This document shows, in pieces, positions 1 to 7,416 of a stretch of DNA of 25,139 bases. This DNA comes from JAVZLH01 sp049700435 (GTDB lineage Archaea; Thermoproteota; Bathyarchaeia; Bathyarchaeales; Bathycorpusculaceae). Location: contig JBNAVK010000019.1 of NCBI GenBank assembly GCA_049700435.1, positions 1-25,139 of the forward strand, in the 5' to 3' direction. A program made the translations under genes and the position numbers. Below the pieces are notes generated by a model. It was not told the origin of the DNA and ran no database searches. It saw only the letters and a list, made by a program, of their open reading frames with translations. Numbering within the stretch: position 1 is the first letter of the stretch; every line of letters starts with the position of its first letter.

Positions 1-1
1 G

Positions 2-934
2 GGACATGTGAGACCCGGCGAGCTAATTGTTGGGGCGGATTCCCACACGTGCACTTACGGCGCTCTAGGAGCATTCGGAACGGGAATAGGCTCCACGGAA
101 ACCGCCGCTGTTTTCGCAACTGGCAAAATATGGCTTAAGGTTCCAGAAACAATAAAAATAAACGTGGAAGGCTCATTTCAAAAGTTTGTCACCGCAAAAG
201 ACCTAATTCTAAACGTTATCGGACAAATCGGAGCGGACGGGGCAACTTACAAAGCCATGGAATTTGCGGGTTCGACAATTGAACGTTTAAGCGTAAGTGA
301 AAGAATGACGCTTTGCAACATGGCTGTTGAAGCAGGAGTCAAAACTGGAATTGTCAACCCAGACGAAAAAACACTGGCTTACGTAAAAGACAGAACTAGC
401 GGATTACTCAAACCTTTGAAGAGCGACCCAGACGCAAATTACGAAAGGATAATCGACATAAACGTTGATGGATTAGAACCGCAAGTCGCATGCCCCCACT
501 CCGTGGATAACGTGAAAGCTGTTTCCGAAGTGGAGGGAACTCCAGTAGACCAAGCCTTCATCGGTTCATGCACCAACGGCAGAATCGAAGATTTGAGGCT
601 GGCGGCAAGTATCATCAAAGGAAGGAAAGTTAAAAATGGGGTGCGAATGCTAGTCACTCCAGCCTCACAAGAAGTATATTTAAACGCCCTAAAAGAAGGC
701 TTGTTGGAAATCTTTGTTGAGGCTGGGGCGTGCGTTTGCAGTCCGACTTGTGGAGCGTGTTTCGGCGGGCACATGGGTTTACTCGCCGACGGAGAAACTT
801 GCATAAGCTCTTCTAACAGAAACTTCGTTGGAAGAATGGGAAGCCCGAAAGCAAGAATATACTTAGCCTCACCAGCCACAGTTGCAGCCTCAGCCATCAA
901 AGGCGAAATAACATACCCTAGGGAGCTGAAATAA
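2..934 (+). CDS. leuC: 3-isopropylmalate/homoaconitate dehydratase large subunit, 5' truncated
   Basis: This gene runs in from the left window edge; the open frame has no start of its own, and a GTG at 8 is internal (the frame reads GHV-RPGELIVGADSHT). About 100 N-terminal residues of the usual ~420 are missing. The protein is the large subunit of the [4Fe-4S] hydro-lyase that isomerises 2- to 3-isopropylmalate in leucine synthesis. Visible hallmarks are GADSHTCTYGALGAFGTGIG, the cluster cysteine in FIGSCTNGR, and the paired cluster cysteines in CSPTCGACFG. Its TAA is followed directly by the ATG of the small subunit gene. Homoaconitase or methylmalate isomerase relatives look the same at this level; the neighbouring leuD, leuB and leuA favour the leucine (or citramalate/isoleucine) role. 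Confidence 0.93.
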   Translation, partial: GHVRPGELIVGADSHTCTYGALGAFGTGIGSTETAAVFATGKIWLKVPETIKINVEGSFQKFVTAKDLILNVIGQIGADGATYKAMEFAGSTIERLSVSERMTLCNMAVEAGVKTGIVNPDEKTLAYVKDRTSGLLKPLKSDPDANYERIIDINVDGLEPQVACPHSVDNVKAVSEVEGTPVDQAFIGSCTNGRIEDLRLAASIIKGRKVKNGVRMLVTPASQEVYLNALKEGLLEIFVEAGACVCSPTCGACFGGHMGLLADGETCISSSNRNFVGRMGSPKARIYLASPATVAASAIKGEITYPRELK

Positions 935-1435
935 ATGGAAGTTCATGGAAAAGCCGTAGTTTTCGGAGACGACATCAACACTGACGTGATTATTCCAAGC
1001 AAATACTTAACTTTACTTGACCCTAGCGAGTTGGCGAAACACGCCATGGAAGGCTTAGACCCAAAATTCTCATCTAAAGCCAGCGAAGGCGTCATAGTGG
1101 TTGCTGGAAAAAATTTCGGCTGCGGTTCAAGCCGAGAGCAAGCCCCAATCGCCCTAAAACACGCTGGTGTAAAATGCGTTGTCGCCAAGTCTTTTGCCCG
1201 AATATTCTACAGAAACGCCATAAACATTGGTCTACCAGTCCTAGAATGCCCAGCCCTTAAAGAGAAAACAAGCGAAGGTGACGAATTAATCATAAACTTG
1301 GCTGATGGAAAAATCGTAAACGCAACCAAAAACATCAACTTCCAAGCAAGTAGACTACCAGAATTTATTTTGGAAATCATAAACGCTGGCGGTTTAATAG
1401 AACATTTAAAAAAGAGGTTGAAAACCCATGAGTAA
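935..1435 (+). CDS. leuD: 3-isopropylmalate/homoaconitate dehydratase small subunit
   Basis: The 166-residue small subunit carries the swivelling domain that completes the active site of the LeuC/LeuD isomerase. Hallmarks are GDDINTDVIIPSKYL near the N-terminus, the GKNFGCGSSREQAP motif in the middle and SFARIFYRNAINIGLP after it. Length is normal for the archaeal family. The substrate-specificity loop reads KYLTLL rather than the YLRT I associate with archaeal homoaconitases, which weakly favours isopropylmalate; this is inference. Its ATG abuts the leuC stop, and its last 8 bases overlap the start of the next gene, so the cluster is almost certainly one transcript. Confidence 0.93.
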   Translation: MEVHGKAVVFGDDINTDVIIPSKYLTLLDPSELAKHAMEGLDPKFSSKASEGVIVVAGKNFGCGSSREQAPIALKHAGVKCVVAKSFARIFYRNAINIGLPVLECPALKEKTSEGDELIINLADGKIVNATKNINFQASRLPEFILEIINAGGLIEHLKKRLKTHE

Positions 1436-2462
1436 ATACAGGATTGCCGTAATTCCCGGAGACGGAATAGGACCAGAAATAACAAATGCCACGATGAAGG
1501 TTTTGGATGCTGTGCAAGAGATTTTTCCCATCAAACTTGAGTATGTGTTTCTTGAGGCGGGGGATGCGTGTTTTGAGAAGAAGGGTGTGGCGCTTCCAGA
1601 GGAGACGGTTGAAGCTATAAAAAATTCTCATGTTTGCTTGAAGGGACCCGTAGGCGAAACGGCTGCTGATGTTGTTGTGAAGCTTAGGATGATGTTTGAC
1701 CTTTACGCGAACATTCGCCCAATAAAGTCTTACGTTGGGGTTCCATGCTTGAGAGATGACATAGACTTGGTTTTTGTTAGGGAAAACACTGAAGACTTGT
1801 ACAAGGGGTTCGAGTTCATGCTCGACAAGGATGTTGCCATAGGATTGAGAGTTATATCCAGAAAAGGATGCGCAAGGATAGCGAGAAAAGCCTTCAACAC
1901 AGCCCGCGTAAGAAACAAAAAGCGAAAAGTCACAGCCATACACAAAGCCAACGTAATGAAGAAAACCTGCGGCTTATTTGCAGAAGTCTGCCGCGAAATA
2001 GCAAAGGAATATCCAGAAATCACGTTCGAGGAACAATACGTTGACGCTGCATCCATGAGGCTCATCAAAGAACCCCAAAACTATGATGTGATAGTTACGA
2101 CAAACATGTTCGGCGACATTCTCTCAGACGAAGCAGCCCAACTAGTAGGTGGGCTAGGCATGGCTCCGGGCGGAAATGTAGGCGACAACTTTGCAATGTT
2201 CGAGCCAATACATGGGTCAGCTCCGACACGCGCTGGAAAACACACGGCTAATCCATGCTCCATGATTTTGGCTTCCAAAATGATGCTTGAATGGCTAGGC
2301 GAAAAACATGAAGACAGAAGCTGCTTAGAGGCAGCCAAAGCAATTGAAGCGGGTGTTTCAGAAGCGCTGCGAAAGGGGCTTTCTATTCCAGACTTTGGGG
2401 GTTCATTAACCACTTTAGAGATGAGTGAGGCTATAGCAAAAGAAATAAGAAAAGTGAGGTAA
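1428..2462 (+). CDS. leuB: 3-isopropylmalate dehydrogenase family (beta-decarboxylating)
   Basis: This 344-residue NAD-dependent decarboxylating dehydrogenase oxidises 3-isopropylmalate to 2-oxoisocaproate. The sequence shows IPGDGIGPEIT at the N-terminus, the substrate arginines in LRMMFDLYANIRP, RENTEDLYKG, the lysine of IHKANVMK, the metal-binding aspartates in TNMFGDILSDEAAQL, and the NAD-site motif GSAPTRAGKHTANP. RENTEDLY is shared with archaeal homologues acting on isopropylmalate, methylmalate or homoisocitrate, so specificity rests on context. The ATG overlaps the leuD end by 8 bases. A nine-base gap leads to leuA. Confidence 0.88.
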   Translation: MSKYRIAVIPGDGIGPEITNATMKVLDAVQEIFPIKLEYVFLEAGDACFEKKGVALPEETVEAIKNSHVCLKGPVGETAADVVVKLRMMFDLYANIRPIKSYVGVPCLRDDIDLVFVRENTEDLYKGFEFMLDKDVAIGLRVISRKGCARIARKAFNTARVRNKKRKVTAIHKANVMKKTCGLFAEVCREIAKEYPEITFEEQYVDAASMRLIKEPQNYDVIVTTNMFGDILSDEAAQLVGGLGMAPGGNVGDNFAMFEPIHGSAPTRAGKHTANPCSMILASKMMLEWLGEKHEDRSCLEAAKAIEAGVSEALRKGLSIPDFGGSLTTLEMSEAIAKEIRKVR

Positions 2463-2470
2463 GAGTAAAT

Positions 2471-3964
2471 ATGGGATACGTAAGAATTTTTGACACCACT
2501 TTAAGAGATGGAGAACAAACTCCCGGCATTTCCTTCACACCAGAAGAAAAGATGGAGATAGCAATGCAACTTGACAGACTTGGCGTCGACGCGATTGAAG
2601 CAGGTTTCCCATCTGCTTCAGAAGGCGAGTTAAATGCTTTAAAGAAGTTGGCGAAGGCTGGTTTAAACGCGGAAATATGCGCCCTTGCACGTGTCGTAAA
2701 AAGCGACATAGACGCGGCAATAGCGTGCGAAGTTGACTCCATACATGTGTTTGCTCCAACATCAAACGTCCAAATCAAATACGTTTTAAACGAGACCCCA
2801 GAACAGGTTTTGAAGGAAATCGAAGAGTCAGTTAGGTACGTTAAGGCTCACGGCTTTGTCTGCGAATTTTCTCCAATGGATGCAACCCGCACAGAAATCA
2901 ACTACCTTAAAAAAGCGTGTGTGGTTGCGCAGGAAGCTGGAGCCGACAGAATAAACGTACCCGATACCGTTGGAATCATGAATCCACCTTCGATGAAGAG
3001 GCTTATAGAAGAATTAAGGAAAGTTGTTAAAGTTCCGATAAGCGTCCACTGCCACAATGACTTTGGATTAGCGGTGGCAAATTCCCTTGCTGGAGTTGAG
3101 GGTGGAGCAACACAGGTTCACGTCACAGTTAACGGTATAGGCGAAAGGGCTGGAAACGCCGCTTTAGAAGAGGTTGTGATGGCTCTCCACATGGTATACA
3201 AGAAAAAGACAAAAATCAACACGAAACTGCTATATGAAACCTCACGGCTTGTTTCGCGGCTGACAGGAATTGCACTCCAACCCAACAAAGCAATTGTAGG
3301 AGAAAACGCCTTCGCCCACGAATCTGGAATCCACGCCAAAGGAGTCACAATAAAACCAGAAACCTTTGAACCGATAAAACCCGAATTGGTAGGTAGAAAA
3401 AGAAAAATTGTGGCAGGCAAGCTTGCGGGAAGACAAGGGATAAAAGCTGAGCTTGCGTCAGCGGGAATTCATCCAAACGATGAACAGTTGAAAGAAATCT
3501 TGAACCGCGTGAAAAGCCTAGGAGACAAAGGAAAAGTTGTCACAGACGCTGATCTTCTCGCCATTGCAAGGTCAGTCACGGGAATGCCTGAAAAGAAGAT
3601 TGTCAACTTAACAGATTTCGCTGTCGTCACTGGAAGCGGAACCACCCCTATGGCTTCTGTTAAACTGACGATAGACGGCAAAGAGTATGTTGCCGCGGAT
3701 ACAGGCGTTGGACCAGTGGACTCTGTAATTAAGGCTATACAAAAGGTTGTAAGCGAGCTGGTTAATGTTAGATTAATGGAGTATAGGCTTGAAGCCTTAA
3801 CCGGCGGTTCAGACGCCATTGCAGAAGTCATAATAAAGGTTGAGGACAAGTATGGAGAAATAGTTTCAGCTAGGGGCGCAGGCGAGGACATAGTTAAAGC
3901 AAGCGTCGAAGCTATGATAAACGGGATAAATAAGCTGCTCAGCAAAAGGATGAGTAAACACTAA
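2471..3964 (+). CDS. leuA: 2-isopropylmalate synthase family (LeuA; citramalate synthase possible)
   Basis: This 497-residue acyltransferase condenses acetyl-CoA with a 2-oxoacid. The N-terminal TIM barrel shows FDTTLRDGEQTPG (metal aspartate and catalytic arginine), the metal histidines of SVHCHNDFGLA, and HVTVNGIGERAGNAALEE. HESGIHAKGV lies in the linker. The C-terminal part from about residue 385 looks like the LeuA allosteric dimer domain (VKLTIDGKEY, ADTGVGPVDSVIKAI, LTGGSDAIAEV). That domain is used for leucine or isoleucine feedback in the family, so the enzyme is probably feedback controlled. Clustering with leuCDB favours isopropylmalate synthase; archaeal citramalate synthases share the architecture and cannot be excluded. 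It closes the leucine cluster. Confidence 0.87.
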   Translation: MGYVRIFDTTLRDGEQTPGISFTPEEKMEIAMQLDRLGVDAIEAGFPSASEGELNALKKLAKAGLNAEICALARVVKSDIDAAIACEVDSIHVFAPTSNVQIKYVLNETPEQVLKEIEESVRYVKAHGFVCEFSPMDATRTEINYLKKACVVAQEAGADRINVPDTVGIMNPPSMKRLIEELRKVVKVPISVHCHNDFGLAVANSLAGVEGGATQVHVTVNGIGERAGNAALEEVVMALHMVYKKKTKINTKLLYETSRLVSRLTGIALQPNKAIVGENAFAHESGIHAKGVTIKPETFEPIKPELVGRKRKIVAGKLAGRQGIKAELASAGIHPNDEQLKEILNRVKSLGDKGKVVTDADLLAIARSVTGMPEKKIVNLTDFAVVTGSGTTPMASVKLTIDGKEYVAADTGVGPVDSVIKAIQKVVSELVNVRLMEYRLEALTGGSDAIAEVIIKVEDKYGEIVSARGAGEDIVKASVEAMINGINKLLSKRMSKH

Positions 3965-4034
3965 CAATTCCTTCTTTACAAACTAGTCGCCGCCAAACCA
4001 AGCGTTTCCGCGAATTAACTTGAAAATCGCAAAA

Positions 4035-4042
4035 TTTATATA
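4035..4042 (+). promoter_or_regulatory. TATA box of the thr leader-thrBC transcript
   Basis: TTTATATA preceded by an A-rich stretch resembles an archaeal BRE/TATA promoter. Transcription would be expected about 25 bases downstream, near 4062-4068, just before the 5' arm of the leader structure and the leader start codon. The TSS is inferred from spacing only. Confidence 0.6.
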
Positions 4043-4070
4043 CGTGATTGCTTGACTCACTCTCCGAGCG

Positions 4071-4169
4071 GTTTGGCTTGAAAATCACTAGTCCCCTAAC
4101 GCATTCGACAACCACTACAACTACAACAACAAGAACAGGATCTGGTTAGGGGACCAGACGAAGCCAAAC
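4071..4169 (+). promoter_or_regulatory. leader hairpin (putative antiterminator) of thrBC
   Basis: Two nested perfect helices: 4071-4079 pairs with 4161-4169 (9 bp) and 4091-4100 pairs with 4145-4154 (10 bp, GTCCCCTAAC with GTTAGGGGAC). The loop 4101-4144 holds the Thr codon run. The right strands flank and partly overlap the left arm of the following terminator-like hairpin, so the two full structures compete. A ribosome paused in the Thr run could sit in the loop and leave both arms free to pair. A ribosome at the stop codon (4147) would cover the right arm. Confidence 0.7.
4078..4149 (+). CDS. thrL: threonine-rich leader peptide of thrBC
   Basis: This short frame starts at TTG 4078 and stops at TAG 4147. 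It encodes 23 residues, 11 of them Thr: MKITSPLTHS, then eight consecutive Thr codons (4108-4131), then R-T-G-S-G. It closely parallels the ThrL leader of enteric bacteria, which also begins MK, is packed with Thr and ends in small Gly-rich residues. It lies between a TATA box and thrB-thrC, the last two enzymes of threonine synthesis. The Thr run lies in the loop of a perfect hairpin (4091-4100 with 4145-4154). The stop codon falls in that hairpin's right arm. The start is TTG without a clear ribosome site, so initiation may need only the short 5' end; an upstream in-frame TTG at 4048 lies before the expected TSS. The function as a stalling peptide is inference from sequence and context. Confidence 0.85.
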   Translation: MKITSPLTHSTTTTTTTTRTGSG

Positions 4170-4214
4170 TCGTTTGCTCTTTTGTTGCGTCTTTCTGCTT
4201 TCGTCTGGTCTTTT
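4152..4214 (+). terminator. attenuator terminator ahead of thrB
   Basis: An 11-bp perfect inverted repeat pairs GACCAGACGAA (4152-4162) with TTCGTCTGGTC (4200-4210), and TTTT follows at 4211-4214. It ends a few bases before the thrB ribosome site (GGGGTGA, 4217-4223). It shares 4152-4154 and 4161-4162 with the upstream leader structure. Archaeal termination depends mainly on the T run, which is short here, so efficiency is uncertain. Translational control is the alternative. Confidence 0.6.
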
Positions 4215-4230
4215 GTGGGGTGAAGTGAGA

Positions 4231-5310
4231 ATGGGTGCTGGCAGTAAGTTTCGGCGTGTCGCCGCCAATTTCGGAGATAAGAGTCTAGCCAAAGGCTGTT
4301 GCGTCAAGGATGAGCAGAAGTCTTATTCGTTGCTGGTTCAGAAACGGAAAAACGGTGAGGAATCCCTTGTCTTCAGTCATGTTGAGGCAATAGCTCCGGC
4401 TTCTTCGGCGAATCTAGGCGCTGGATTCGACGTTTTCGGCGTGGCGTTGGACGCGTTATTCGACAAGGTTTCTGTTGATGTCATAAAAGGCGGCAGCGGA
4501 GTTAAAATCTCTGTTGAAGGAAAAGGCTCAGAGCTTATTCCAACTGAACCGAACAAAAACACTGCTGGGATAGTTGCCGAAGCTCTCTTAAAATATTCTA
4601 ACAAAAATTGCGGTCTCGCCATAAACATTGAAAAGGGAATACGCGCCGGAAGCGGTTTAGGAAGCAGTGCAGCAAGCGCCGCAGCCGCAGCCTTAGCCAT
4701 AAACGAAGCTTTACAATTAAATCTTTCAAGCAGAGAACTTATAAAATTCGCAGCTTTAGGCGAGGTTGCTGCGGCTGGCGTGCCTCACGCGGATAATGTT
4801 TCTCCATCTGTTCTGGGATTTTTCACTTTAATAGCCTCACATGACCCGTTTGATGTTGTACAGCTTCCCATGCCCAGCAACGTCAAATTCGTCATAGTGA
4901 CGCCAAATATAGTTGTGGAAACTTCTTTAGCTCGCTCGGTTCTGCCAAAGAAAGTGAGCCTTTCAGACGCTGTCAGCAATATTGCACATGCATCAGCGTT
5001 TGTAACTGGCATAATGACAAACAACATAGCCCTAATGGGAAAGAGCATGAACGATTCGCTGGCTGAACCCTACAGAGCCAATTTAATCCCAGGCTTAATG
5101 GAAGTGAAAAAGAACGCCTTGGAAGCAGGCGCGGAAGGAATTGCAATAAGCGGGTCAGGACCCTCCATTTTGGCACTAGTGGACTCTTCGAAGAAGGTTG
5201 AGGGCGAGGTGATGAAGGCAATGAAAGAGAGCTTTGAAAAGTATGGTATAGAAAGTGAAGCTATAATTGCAAAGCCAGGTCCTGGAGGGAAAGTTGTTAG
5301 GAGAGAATAG
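4231..5310 (+). CDS. thrB: homoserine kinase
   Basis: This GHMP-superfamily kinase phosphorylates homoserine to O-phosphohomoserine with ATP. Motifs are EAIAPASSANLGAGFDVFGVAL (substrate side), the phosphate loop in AGSGLGSSAASAAAAALA, and GIAISGSGPSILAL near the C-terminus. I place the start at ATG 4231 because GGGGTGA lies seven bases upstream; this gives 359 residues. The usual family N-terminus corresponds to about residue 50, so there is a basic, Ser/Gly-rich extension of about 50 residues with no domain I recognise. The frame stays open back to TTG 4174, but that stretch lies in the attenuator. The gene is followed after two bases by thrC, and the leader upstream points to threonine control. 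Confidence 0.9.
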   Translation: MGAGSKFRRVAANFGDKSLAKGCCVKDEQKSYSLLVQKRKNGEESLVFSHVEAIAPASSANLGAGFDVFGVALDALFDKVSVDVIKGGSGVKISVEGKGSELIPTEPNKNTAGIVAEALLKYSNKNCGLAINIEKGIRAGSGLGSSAASAAAAALAINEALQLNLSSRELIKFAALGEVAAAGVPHADNVSPSVLGFFTLIASHDPFDVVQLPMPSNVKFVIVTPNIVVETSLARSVLPKKVSLSDAVSNIAHASAFVTGIMTNNIALMGKSMNDSLAEPYRANLIPGLMEVKKNALEAGAEGIAISGSGPSILALVDSSKKVEGEVMKAMKESFEKYGIESEAIIAKPGPGGKVVRRE

Positions 5311-5312
5311 AT

Positions 5313-6536
5313 GTGATTTTTTTAAGGTGTATAGGTTGTGGTGCAGAATATTCCGCCAATGATGTAGTTTACAATTGTAGAAAATGTGGCGATTTGCTTG
5401 AGGTAAAGTTCGATTTTAAAAATTTGAGAGAGAAGTTAGATAAGACGGATTGGAGGCAAAGGCGGATATCTGTTTGGAAATACAAGGAGTTTCTCCCAAT
5501 ACTTGACGAGTCTAAAATTGTAACTTTACATGAAGGTGGTACGCCGCTTTACAAATGCGATAAGCTTGGCAAGGAGCTTGGGATTAAAAGTTTATACGTG
5601 AAGAATGAGGGAGCGAATCCAACTGGTTCTTTTAAAGACCGCGGGATGACTGTTGGCGTTTCTAAAGCGTTGGAGCTCAAGGCAAGGGCGGTTGTTTGCG
5701 CTTCAACTGGCAACACTTCGGCTTCTTTGGCTGCTTACGCGGCTAAGGCTGGCTTAAACTGTGTAGTGCTTATTCCCTCTGGGAAAATAGCTCTTGGAAA
5801 ACTTGCGCAAGCAATGATGTATGGAGCTAATGTGGTGGCGGTTAGAGGCAACTTTGACGACGCTCTCCAAATAGTTTTGGACGCAAGCAAGCATCTCGGC
5901 TTATACTTGCTGAACTCCATAAACCCCTTTAGAATAGAGGGACAGAAAACCTCAGCCTTCGAAATCTGCGACCAGTTAGGATGGCGTTCTCCAGACAGAG
6001 TAATCCTACCAGTTGGAAACGCTGGAAACATAACCGCCTACTGGAAAGGATTCAAAGAGCTAAAAGACCTAGGAATCGTTGAAGGACTGCCGAAAATGAC
6101 TGGCATACAAGCGGTTGGAGCCAACCCAATCGCAAAAGCCTTTGCAACAAAAAGCAACCAGATAAAGCCTGTTAAAAACCCAGAAACAATAGCCACAGCA
6201 ATCCGCATAGGTAATCCAGTTAACTGGAAAAGGGCGCTAAACGCAATGCGAGAATCTGATGGGACAGCCACAACAGTTACGGATGAAGAAATAGTTTATG
6301 CACAAAAACTCTTGGCGAGAACAGAAGGAATTTTTGTTGAACCAGCCAGCGCAGCAAGCATAGCTGGATTAAAAAAGCTGGTTGAAAACAACGAAGTTGA
6401 CCCAGACGAGAACATTGTGTGCGTAACTACTGGTCATGGACTAAAAGACCCAGAAGCCGCAATAAAGGCTTGCGAGAAGGTTGTTGAAATTGAACCAAAC
6501 CTAGAAGAATTGAAGAAGACATTAAACCTTAATTGA
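5313..6536 (+). CDS. thrC: threonine synthase
   Basis: This PLP enzyme converts O-phosphohomoserine to threonine. The 407 residues begin with a zinc-ribbon-like CxxC...CxxC (CIGCGAEY, CRKCGD), common in archaeal ThrC. They continue with HEGGTPLYKC, the PLP lysine in NPTGSFKDRGM, the substrate loop CASTGNTSASLAAYAA, the phosphate-cradle region LPVGNAGNITAYW, and VEPASAASIAGLKKL near the end. It starts at GTG 5313, two bases after the thrB stop, consistent with translational coupling in one thrBC operon under the Thr leader. A convergent terminator lies just after the stop. Confidence 0.93.
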   Translation: MIFLRCIGCGAEYSANDVVYNCRKCGDLLEVKFDFKNLREKLDKTDWRQRRISVWKYKEFLPILDESKIVTLHEGGTPLYKCDKLGKELGIKSLYVKNEGANPTGSFKDRGMTVGVSKALELKARAVVCASTGNTSASLAAYAAKAGLNCVVLIPSGKIALGKLAQAMMYGANVVAVRGNFDDALQIVLDASKHLGLYLLNSINPFRIEGQKTSAFEICDQLGWRSPDRVILPVGNAGNITAYWKGFKELKDLGIVEGLPKMTGIQAVGANPIAKAFATKSNQIKPVKNPETIATAIRIGNPVNWKRALNAMRESDGTATTVTDEEIVYAQKLLARTEGIFVEPASAASIAGLKKLVENNEVDPDENIVCVTTGHGLKDPEAAIKACEKVVEIEPNLEELKKTLNLN

Positions 6537-6562
6537 CTGGAAGGCTTGGCTTTCAGTTCTTT
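6536..6562. terminator. bidirectional terminator between thrC and tyrA
   Basis: ACTGGAAG (6536-6543) pairs with CTTTCAGT (6550-6557), 8 bp with one G-U, over a 6-base loop, followed by a T-rich tail TCTTTTCT on +. It lies between the convergent thrC and tyrA ends and overlaps the tyrA stop codon. Confidence 0.4.
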
Positions 6563-7416
6563 TCTATAGCCTCTAGAATAGCGTACATTTTCTGGTACAT
6601 TTTAGCCAAGTCTAAAGTTTTGGATAAACCCTTGCTTATTCCATTGTAAAAATTTTGGAAGGCTTTTGTGTCGCCGCTTTCTATCAATTTTATTATCTTT
6701 TCTGCGTTAGAAACAAACTTTCGCAGATATTCTGGAGAGTGTTTGTTTGCCATATGTAATGAAGCGTGAAGTTCCGAGTCCTGCATCATTATGGCTCCTA
6801 TCAGAACTTGCTGAAGCGTGAATGTTGTGCCGCTTAACTTTTCCAGAGTTTTGAAATCCTCATCTTTAACTGTTGAGGCGAAAGCCATGTTCACAAAATA
6901 CTGCAGAGAAAGCGTTATCGCCATTGCCCTATCATGTTTTTCAGCGTCAACCACAACAATTTCGGCGTCTGGAAAAAATCGCTTAGCAACAGCCAACTCG
7001 CTTTCAGCGTCTAAAACTGGCACTAAAGCAAATTTTTTCTTCACCTTCTGCATGGGACCAAAAAGAGGATGTAAAGAAAGGGGCTGAACGCCAAATTTGG
7101 AGCTTTCCTTTAAAACATCAATTATCCCAGCCTTTACAGAAGCAATTTCAGAAACTATCGACCCTCTTTTCAGTTTAGGCGTTATTTCACTTAATACCTC
7201 CGCTGTTTTGCCTATTGGAACAGACACAAGCGTTAGGTCAGCATCTTTAACTGCCTCCAGGTTGTTTTTTGCAATTTTCACACCGTAATCTTTCGCAAGC
7301 GCCTTCAATTTTTCTTGGTGAACGCCAGAAACAGTTAACACATGCCCCTTCTCAACAAAATATTGGGTAAACCATTTGCCCATCCTTCCAGCCGCGCCCA
7401 AAATAGCAATTTTCAT
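6553..7416 (-). CDS. tyrA: prephenate dehydrogenase
   Basis: This 287-residue enzyme oxidatively decarboxylates prephenate to 4-hydroxyphenylpyruvate (or arogenate to tyrosine). The N-terminal Rossmann motif is ILGAAGRMGKWF. SVPIGKTAEVL and SEIASVK follow in the nucleotide domain, then the conserved active-site block LHPLFGP, and the helical dimerisation domain makes up the C-terminal half. No fused ACT domain is present. Its ATG overlaps the stop of the upstream chorismate mutase/aminotransferase gene (ATGA), so the two are co-translated. Together they convert chorismate toward tyrosine. Confidence 0.9.
   Translation of the reverse strand: MKIAILGAAGRMGKWFTQYFVEKGHVLTVSGVHQEKLKALAKDYGVKIAKNNLEAVKDADLTLVSVPIGKTAEVLSEITPKLKRGSIVSEIASVKAGIIDVLKESSKFGVQPLSLHPLFGPMQKVKKKFALVPVLDAESELAVAKRFFPDAEIVVVDAEKHDRAMAITLSLQYFVNMAFASTVKDEDFKTLEKLSGTTFTLQQVLIGAIMMQDSELHASLHMANKHSPEYLRKFVSNAEKIIKLIESGDTKAFQNFYNGISKGLSKTLDLAKMYQKMYAILEAIEKN

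Noticed and set aside
4174..4230. The thrB frame is open upstream to TTG 4174 and reads like a signal peptide (hydrophobic, Cys/Leu-rich).
   Set aside because: This stretch is T-rich because it forms the loop and right arm of the attenuator; ATG 4231 has an excellent GGGGTGA site, and a cytoplasmic kinase needs no signal peptide.
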